From Chondrosia reniformis (lineage: Eukaryota; Porifera; Demospongiae; Chondrillida; Chondrillidae), in assembly GCA_947172415.1 (NCBI GenBank), contig OX359200.1, positions 250,501 through 314,500 on the forward strand: a stretch of DNA of 64,000 nucleotides. The letters run 5' to 3'. Below, piece after piece: positions 56,083 to 64,000 of this stretch. The translations under genes were made by a program, and so were the position numbers. The number at the start of each line of letters is the position of its first letter. Within the stretch, counting starts at the first letter, position 1. The notes under the pieces are model-generated. The model ran no database searches and was not told the DNA's origin. It saw nothing but the letters and a program-made list of their open reading frames with translations.

Positions 56083-59000
56083 GGAGCAAACTGGAGCGGT
56101 TCAGGGTCAGCAAAGATAATGTGTATACGACCAGTAGAGGTGTGCCTGTAATATACAGCAATTTTTTGCTTTGCGGAGTGCTCGTTTACAGCTCTAGCTA
56201 GCTTAGCCTATTTGTACACACTTTGCGACACCGCAGCGCGTGGGTGGCTATGAATCAAATTACACGTATACAATCTGTATATAACCACGATAGTACAGTA
56301 TTTTGACGTCTCCGTCAACTCTTTTCTGTATCTCTTTCTCAAACATTCACACCCAAACTAACATACAATTGTCTCTCCAACATGAAGAATTGACATTTTC
56401 TGCAACTAATTTGCCATCTGTCATAAGTACATTAACAAAAGTCAAGTACACTACATTAAGTCTTGTTGCTCAAAGTCAAAAAGTGTTGATTTTAATACAG
56501 TATTAGGACCCCCTAATGCATTTGATTGTTTAACAAACGTGATGCTGTGTAGTTGAACATGACTAGATCAGTCACAGCCCCTAAACTACAGGACTAATTG
56601 GTCTGTAGGCATATGCAGATGACAAGCTTGTAACAAATCCACCCAGCTCATGCAAAGGTACAAAGGGGAGCATTGTTTCATCAAAACTTTTGCTCTCTTT
56701 ATTCTGAGGAACACCCTGAAACTGTGAGAATTTGAGGATTATCATTAAATTGGTTACATGAATGAAAGCAACTGTTAATATCTGGGAGTTCCTTTCAGTG
56801 TGCATGTATACAATAGCAAAGATGAATAATGGAAGATTTAATTAGTGGTTGCTCATAGCAACAGTCCAACCGACCTGACCCTGTAGGCTTTGAATACAAG
56901 TTCTGCTGTGTAATAATAAAATTGGATTTTGTTTAAAGAATTCTCTATAAATGATCAAACTCTAATAGATTACTAACATGCAATAGTTTAAAAATCTGAT
57001 TTTAAAGATTAAAATTTGTAGTTTTAGTTCTCTAATAAAATACAGGCTATTTGATACATGTTATGTAAGTTGTAAAGAATGCCATTATTGGAATATTGTA
57101 CACATCCTTCTAGTACACCATCAAGCGATCGCCTCATCACAATAAGACAGCTTGTTTACTGTCTCTTAGCCCACAAGGTTAAGGATAGTTAGTCTGTAAC
57201 ATCACATCATAAAAATGTTATTCATTAGCAAGTAAAATTTGAATATTGGTATCAGAATATGTAAACATATGCGAGTTTCACATAAACATGCCGTGGAGTG
57301 TACATATAGTCCAAATTCATATATTCAAACAGATGCTTCTTTTCAAGTCAATCCTCTCCTCCATTAATGATATGTGTGACTACTATTATATATACAATAT
57401 GTGCAAGGTTTCTTAAGAAAGGTATGATATAAATGCATGCAACTTTTTGTTGTAGTGTATATCAAAAAATCACACAGATGAAGACATTTCATTCAATTGA
57501 AAATGATTACCCAAAAAACAAGTACCCTGCTAAAATAGCAATGTCTAAAAGTGTCTATTTCGGGAAGCCTTTTCAGTGTTCCATCTTTCATAGTTATAGC
57601 TCTGTGACATGTACAAAGAACTTTCAGATTCCCTTGCATTATTGAAAGGTATGAGTTGAGGCTTCAAAGAAACAACATGGCACCTCTAAAACTCTCTCTG
57701 CATGAAGACACATCCTGTAAAAAATTTTAACACTTTTACATAAAAAATTTAACAAACCAAATATTTTTGAAAACGACTGGCCAACATAGTGGCTATACAG
57801 TTTCATGATCAACCCAACCATTCACTTAGCAATATTTCAATGTCAAAACAGCCATGGTCCAGTTCATTGAAGCTGTGTATGAGAATACAATATGGACATA
57901 TGTAATTTTTGGCATATAGAAACATTCTAAATATGGATAAAATGGTATTGCTATTATCATATAGTGTCATGCTGCATGAAATACAACAAATATATAAAAT
58001 GACAACCAGTATATTGGTCAAGAGGTTAAGGGTCACCGGTTTATACATTACCAATATATGATCTGACACATTATAGATTTTGACCAAAATATCACTTTAA
58101 AACACTATTTTCATCATCTGTAATACCCAATACCATCTTAACTTCTTTCTTATGACAATTGATTAGATAATATACAGTTCCCAGTAACTTTTCCTATAAT
58201 TGTTATTTAAGAGGTCGCACTACCTAGACTAGCTAGCTGACGGTGCATACAAGTATTGCCCCAATATATATTAAATTGCATCCAATAGTTGGTGAAAGAG
58301 GCATGCAGGGTGTGGAGATAAATGGAAATGTTAGAGTCGCTAATGAAAAATAAGCTCCTGTCACATCTTAAAGTTAACACCCAAAATATGCAGCTCGTTA
58401 GCATAAACAAAACTATATAATCACTTGTCATAAAAGTAGGTGGTGTTTTCTAATGCTCCAGCCTACAGACAGACCATCGTATATTTAACACATGTGGAAT
58501 AACAGATGCATGTATTATAGCTCATATATAGGGAGGTATAGCATTTCATAGTAATCTATTGCACTGCCATTAACCCTATACGTAGTGAATACAAAACATT
58601 TATTGTTAAAATTCTTTAGAAAAATTGGTAAGACTAGTATTCAATGAATGCATATAGAGCCAAAATGTACACAAACAAACAAGCTACATTTCACATCCTC
58701 CAAATGATAAATTCCATAATATATTGAGGTCGAATTTGCATAAATTATTAAGGCATTTTAATATACACATACAGTACGTATATATACAGAAAGGGAAAAC
58801 CTATATTATATATCCATCTTCTTCTGAAGTATTGTATTGATTGTCTAGAAACTTGTAAAATGCTACAATATGGTCTACTCTTAAATTTCAGAGCAGCAAA
58901 CTTTTACCAAACTCAACTATATAGATCATTTCTTGTGCCCAGTAAATTTATAGTTGAAGTGACATTGTTCCAAGTTACTCTATGTGCACAAACAGGTAAG

Positions 59001-62000
59001 AAAACTGAATTTGATGTTTCTTCAAACAGATTGCCAATCAAGAAAGCTTCGTTTCATGTAGGCATACAAAATATCTAACACCGACCAATCACATTAAATC
59101 AATTAAGGAAAATGTATTAAAATATTACAGTTCTACACAAGCATCGGCAGGTGCACAGCGAAGCACAGAGGAACAACTGGCAGAACACCTGTCTACAGAA
59201 TAAGATGCACTTCTACACACCAACACTGTTTGAACATTAAAATTAAATTAGGTTAGTTCAGAAAACCTTGTTTGTGTGACATGATTTAGTACATAAAGTA
59301 TGGTTAACAATTACATTGATCCATTATTCTGCAGTGTAGCACTGGTAGTAATAGTTAAAAGAGTGGTTAGTACCTCCCAATTCACCAGATAACCCATCTT
59401 CAATTCATAAGAGCACAGACCTATGGGGGGATGCCAAACAATGATAATTAATATTTGGCCAGAAATTCTTCAGAATAAGGAAACTTGGCAACCACATCTA
59501 CCTGTTAGGATGGACCCAGTAGACACCTACAATACAGGAAACAGCAAAAACATCCATACAATAATCTCCTTCCTATTGTTTAGTGCTGGATTGAGTTACC
59601 AATCAGAAATTGCTTTTAGAGATGGCTGTGAGAGATTATCAATCCAGAGCACTATGTGAACATTATCAAGGTACAGGAGAAATTTGATTTCTTCTGAATG
59701 ATGTTTTTGGTCAACGATAGATACGCAGACAAGTGTAAAAACAGGTTCTAAATTAGTAAAAACAATTGGGTACGACAGCTGGTAGAATTGAAACACTTGA
59801 ATTTCTGTGAACAATACACCAAATACACAGTTGAAATGATGGGGGTATTTGATGGCTTCTGGCACTTTTCCAACATCTTAACATTGTAACCTCTCTACCA
59901 ATACAACAATGTCTCCTTCATGGGTATATATAGAAAGTATATATGACTATATTCCTATTGGCAGAATATCAATATTAATTCTATACAAACTCATAATTAG
60001 CACAATAAGATACAAATAGTACAATTAGTTGTTTTAATGCATGCACATTCATGCTTTGCATAGTGCCTTAGGACAACTAGTTGATGCATGTGTACACTGA
60101 ACAGTCAGTATTAAATAAACACCACCACACCACCAAGTGTATTGTAACAAAAATGAGTGTATTTGAGGGGTAGTTAGGGAACAATTTGGCAGGTGGTCAC
60201 ACCATCGACAAGTATCACCTTGTACTGGTGTGTGTTCGGAGTGTGCCGTATATACTATCGCAGAACACCCGACTCGTGTACCAACAAATTTATTTGTTAT
60301 AAAAAACCAGTATTAACAGAATCAAGTGATTATGGTTAAGTAAGTTGCCGTAGTAGGCGGGCAGTATAAACTTGATTGTATGTGGACAACATCTCCATAT
60401 CCACCATAATTACAATGAAAGTGCTCATTGAAATGAATAACCTGGTACTTGTGGATTTGCTTAAAGTATTTCAAAATATTTTCACTTGTGTCAATATTCA
60501 AATGAAGATTCTATTCAACTAAGCATAGAGAAAACCTTTAAAACAAATATTATATATTCATATACATTATACAGTATGTATAAGGCAAAGAAATATTTAT
60601 TGCAATATATATTCACACTTTGATATGTATTACAGGAAGTGAGATATAAATAAATCAACCTATATACTGCAAAACTATAAGAATTGTTTATCTTTACCAA
60701 TAACCTCATCTAATACACTAACATGGCTTCTACAGTGTCTATATCAACTTGTAACATAAATACATGCAATATTTCCATCCTCTCAATGCCATTAGTCCTA
60801 TTATGTCTATATACGGTATATATATATACATAGGATTAGACTTTCATAAGCTGCCTTTGTGAGATATCTCTGCCTTTCTATGTCAGTAAAGCCTGTTCTT
60901 TAAGACAAAGACTATGCAGGGGAGAAGCTGGGTGATTCAAATGCTCTCAAATGGACAGTGAATGTCAAATAGTATGTTCATGCAGCTGAAAACATCCCTT
61001 AAACTGCTCTCCTATTCAGAGCTACAGTGCTTTCTGTATTCTGTGAGTAGGTAGGCATATACAACTTTGACAGTTTGCAAGGTTATGTGCGAGCTGGGGC
61101 CAACAGAAACTGAAAGTCATTAAAGTTGCTGAGTTGTGCCATACTACATGGAAAGTATCCATTTTCTGCTACAACTGCAATCGACTGTACAGGCCATATA
61201 TGAACCAAGAGAGCACTAGACAGAAAGAACCAAAGGATATTAGATATGTGATCTTATATTTCCTCCAGACTTGATTTACAGTATTGGTTAAGTCATTGTG
61301 CCATATTAGTAGTGAAGGAATATCTGTTTAGCTACATCAAAAAAGCCTTTGGTACATTCCTCATTCTAGTACAGACATCCTTGAACCACCAGATTAAAGA
61401 AAGGAAAAATTGAAGTTCAACTCTGAAATCATGAAAGTCCTTGTATATTGTACTTATCATGCATTGAAATATATTCAGTTGGTACTATGAAATAATCAGT
61501 GTTAGTTAGTTGTCATGGCAACATGACATAATCAATGTGGCGGTCTATGACCAGCACAAGGACAAGAAAAATAGACAAGTCCTCCTCTTGTTCTAGGAAG
61601 AGAATACCACATCACGTTTGGTCAGGCTAACTCTAGGATAAGGAAGTTATGAGATCCACCCCACTTAACCTCATCATTTCCCTATCAACACTCTGCAATT
61701 TAGGATAATTAACAAGCTAGCTTACAAGACAAGGCTACACCTTAAAAGTTCCAATTAACTTCCGATCCTTCTAACCACTTTGTTCACACTTGCCCATCTA
61801 TGGATTGGTTGGGACTAATATGGCATTTCCAACTTGACAATGGACCAATGCATCCTTCTCTAGCTAGCCACCAAACTGAATCACAACCTTACCTTAAAAT
61901 GCACTCATCTGCAGATTAAGAGATTCTCCATTGAACATAAGTAAATATTCTCATACTTTACAAACCAACATTTAACTCTTATTAAATTATGATAATTTCG

Positions 62001-62805
62001 ATCATTATTTTTACTATCTTCACTTAGACATGCACTGTGCAAATCTATTTATTTTCCACATTTTTTGAATTCACCTTATTCGCGCCCTTTTCATATAATT
62101 CACTTGTAAGCAATCAGTGGGGACCTCTATAAAGTAGCCAGTAGCCGACCCAGTTTAATAGTACCTATTTAATTGAATTGATACACTCACAAAAATTATG
62201 TATACCTCATAGTACTTTCTGGCTGTACAAAGTTAACAATCCATCCCCATCTTCACATCAGTCAACCATGCTGAGAATACTGCAATATGGAGTGTTGAAG
62301 CCTCACTCAGAACAGACTATATATCACAGGTCCTCATGAAATGTTGCCACATATGGTACAGCTACCAAACACTTCATCACAAAGTTAATCAGCATTCCTG
62401 TAAAATAAAGAGGAAAATCTTTAGTTGCATCATACAGTGTCACAGATTCTGACATATTCTTGTAGTTTAAAAGTTTATTTCTTGATTAGTGAACACTCAA
62501 AGGAAGTTAATACTTTATGACTCTTGAAATTGGAAAAGTTTTCAGAAAACAATAAAAAGTTGGAATGGAATAAAGTGATTCATCGTATTTGCACGCTTCA
62601 GTTGCAATACCACAACTCACTAAAGCATACGATGCACTCGACTTGCGTTCCATATATTGAGTTAGCCATTGAGCGGTCGATCGCAAGTTGTTGGAAATTC
62701 TTTTCAGCTCGCATATCACTGCAGCTAATACGGGGAATATCCCAAACAAGTGTCAAAATGGCGGCCTACTGTTACTCCTTCAGCTATAGTTGATTTGACT
62801 TTTTT
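56083..62805. other. Large gene-free interval 5' of the TALE homeobox gene
   Basis: This 6.7-kb stretch is the longest gene-free interval in the window. It is AT-rich, lacks long tandem arrays, and shows no ORF with family resemblance or consistent splice-linked exons. It contains the promoter of the homeobox gene at its left end and that of the sulfotransferase at its right end. Distal regulatory content is likely but not visible by eye. Confidence 0.6.
62758..62793 (+). other. Upstream ORF (11 residues) of the sulfotransferase gene
   Basis: ATGGCGGCCTACTGTTACTC begins an 11-codon ORF that stops 12 nt before the main ATG at 62806. Its AAAATGGCGGCC context is a YY1-like start and stronger than the main one (TTTTTATGGCT). 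Confidence 0.45.
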
Positions 62806-63994
62806 ATGGCTTTCATTAATGTCAGATTCCGCTACCATACCATTACCATCATAATTCTATTGCTACTCGTATTTTTGTACATCAACTTGTTTCGCGACGG
62901 GGACGTCCTACCTTACCAAGAGCATCTTCAGCAAGTCTGGAAGCAGGACCTCGAGCAGGACACTCGCTCATCCAGCCCGCCTCTGGTTCTCCCGCCCGTT
63001 CCCGTGGAAGGTATTGAACTGCTTTCCAATGCTGCCCAACAAAGTCTTCACAACTGCGTTCCTCTGGCGTTGTCCAAGAGTGCGACGGACAAGAACGTTA
63101 ACATAAGCCCTTGTCAGGCAGTGCTGAGGTTTCGCAACTCCTCTGGCCCGGTAGTGGCGCTAGTGAGCTACCCCGGGTCTGGAAACACGTGGCTTCGCTA
63201 CTTGCTGGAACAGGTGACAGGAATCTTGACCGGCTCAGCGTACTGCGATAATGAGCTGAAGTCATTTTTCTTTGGTGAGCATGTAGCGTCAGGCAACGTT
63301 TTGCTGGTGAAGACTCACACAGGTCGGTTTGGACTGGAGGATCCAGTCCAGGCGCTGGGATCGGGATCCAAAGTGGAGAAGGCAATCATCCTTGTGCGTA
63401 ATCCATTCAATGCTATTGTCAGTGAAGCTCACAGAAGATATGGAAAGTCAAGCAATCAGTTAAATCATCACTTGCATACAGCGGGTATCAAATTCTTCAC
63501 AGGTAGGGCCACCAGATAAAGTCTTTACTAATACATGCTTGGTAGCATCTTAGGCATGTAATCAGCATTGATGTTGGTATATATACATATTATGTAGTGT
63601 ATGTATATTGCTATATACATGTATACTCCATTTTGTTGTCATAGCAACTGAGTGGTTTGAATTTGCACAAAAGTCAGCATATGAATGGGCCAACTTGTAC
63701 CAGCACTGGCTGGATCCATCGGTGACCATTCCAACACTGGTGGTTCAGTATGAGAGACTTGCAGGAGACCAAAGTTTGGAGCTAAAACGTATACTGGCCT
63801 TTCTTGACCAGCCTTACTCGGAGGACGACCTAAAGTGTACCATTCTTCGCAGTAGGGGTTACTTTAAGAGACGCTACCATATTAACTATAACCCTTATAA
63901 CTTGGAACTTTCTAGAATTGTTCTTAACTATTTGGACCAACTTAGAACTATCCTTTCCTCGCATGACATCCTTTATACAGAATTCCAGCAATAA
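62806..63994 (+). CDS. WSCD-like Golgi sulfotransferase
   Basis: Two exons (62806-63502, 63645-63994) join in phase 1, giving 348 residues. A short cytosolic tail precedes a signal-anchor helix (about 11-29, ITIIILLLLVFLYINLF), so it is a type II membrane protein. The catalytic domain starts VVALVSYPGSGNTWLRYLLE, where PGSGNTW (123-129) is the 5'-phosphosulfate-binding loop for PAPS. KAIILVRNPFNAIVSEAHRR is the 3'-phosphate-binding motif, with the Arg and Ser residues present. ALVSYPGSGNTWLRYLLEQ.TGI.TGS matches the sulfotransferase-like domain of WSCD1/2 rather than classical carbohydrate sulfotransferases. WSC domains are absent. In vertebrates WSCD1 is reported to sulfate sialic acid; the acceptor here is unknown. 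It ends 6 bp before the window edge. Confidence 0.86.
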
Positions 63995-64000
63995 TTATTT

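Overview
The window is nuclear DNA of an animal with a compact genome, most likely a sponge (demosponge) or another non-bilaterian. The gene set is metazoan: an Irx/Mkx-type TALE homeobox gene, a NIDO-EGF-IPT-AMOP-VWD-EGF membrane protein, Rab GTPases with the Rab prenyltransferase alpha subunit, TEFM, PIP4P, ZC3H3 and IMPACT. Genes have short GT-AG introns, intergenic distances are often 30-400 bp, and the DNA is AT-rich and full of minisatellites. The phylum is inferred; no species-specific marker is visible. All exon joins were made by eye from splice signals, reading phase and family similarity.

Layout. 1-1.8 kb: 37-bp tandem array and the 5' exons of GAR1 (-). 1.9-4.7 kb: a small MRH/Atg27-like membrane receptor (-) with a 1.3-kb 10-bp repeat in an intron. 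5.1-6.5 kb: RMDN-type TPR protein (+). 6.8-10.2 kb: ZC3H3-like five-CCCH protein (-). 10.2-13.6 kb: gene-poor. 13.6-22.6 kb: MUC4-like adhesion protein (+). 23.0-24.2 kb: SSAT-like acetyltransferase (+). 24.3-25.5 kb and 25.5-26.9 kb: two head-to-head Rab genes. 27.2-28.8 kb: an intronless fusion of an adenine-deaminase-type enzyme with a LOG-type phosphoribohydrolase (+). 28.9-30.0 kb: mARC (+). 30.1-33.2 kb: RABGGTA (-). 33.3-34.5 kb: SLC66A2-like PQ-loop protein (+). 34.5-38.4 kb: gene-poor, with an unassigned GC-rich island behind a CRE and a TATA box. 38.4-40.5 kb: IMPACT (-). 40.8-42.6 kb: intronless secreted GxGYxYP-domain protein (-). 42.6-43.8 kb: TEFM (+). 43.8-45.2 kb: PDP1-like PP2C phosphatase (-). 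45.3-51.4 kb: PIP4P/TMEM55 (+). 54.9-56.1 kb: TALE homeobox gene (-) between two gene-free intervals. 62.8-64.0 kb: WSCD-like sulfotransferase (+).

Functional themes. Two Rabs and the alpha subunit of the enzyme that prenylates Rabs lie within about 9 kb, near other endolysosomal genes (SLC66A2, PIP4P, the MRH-like receptor). The deaminase-LOG fusion is followed on the same strand by mARC; both could act on nucleotides or bases modified at N6. Four divergent gene pairs have start codons only 32-52 bp apart, so tiny bidirectional promoters are a feature of this locus. The most unusual items are the deaminase-LOG fusion, tandem repeats that carry copies of a gene's own splice sites (RMDN intron 1, IMPACT intron 7), a tRNA-derived SINE family, and the unassigned promoter-bearing island at 36.7-37.5 kb.
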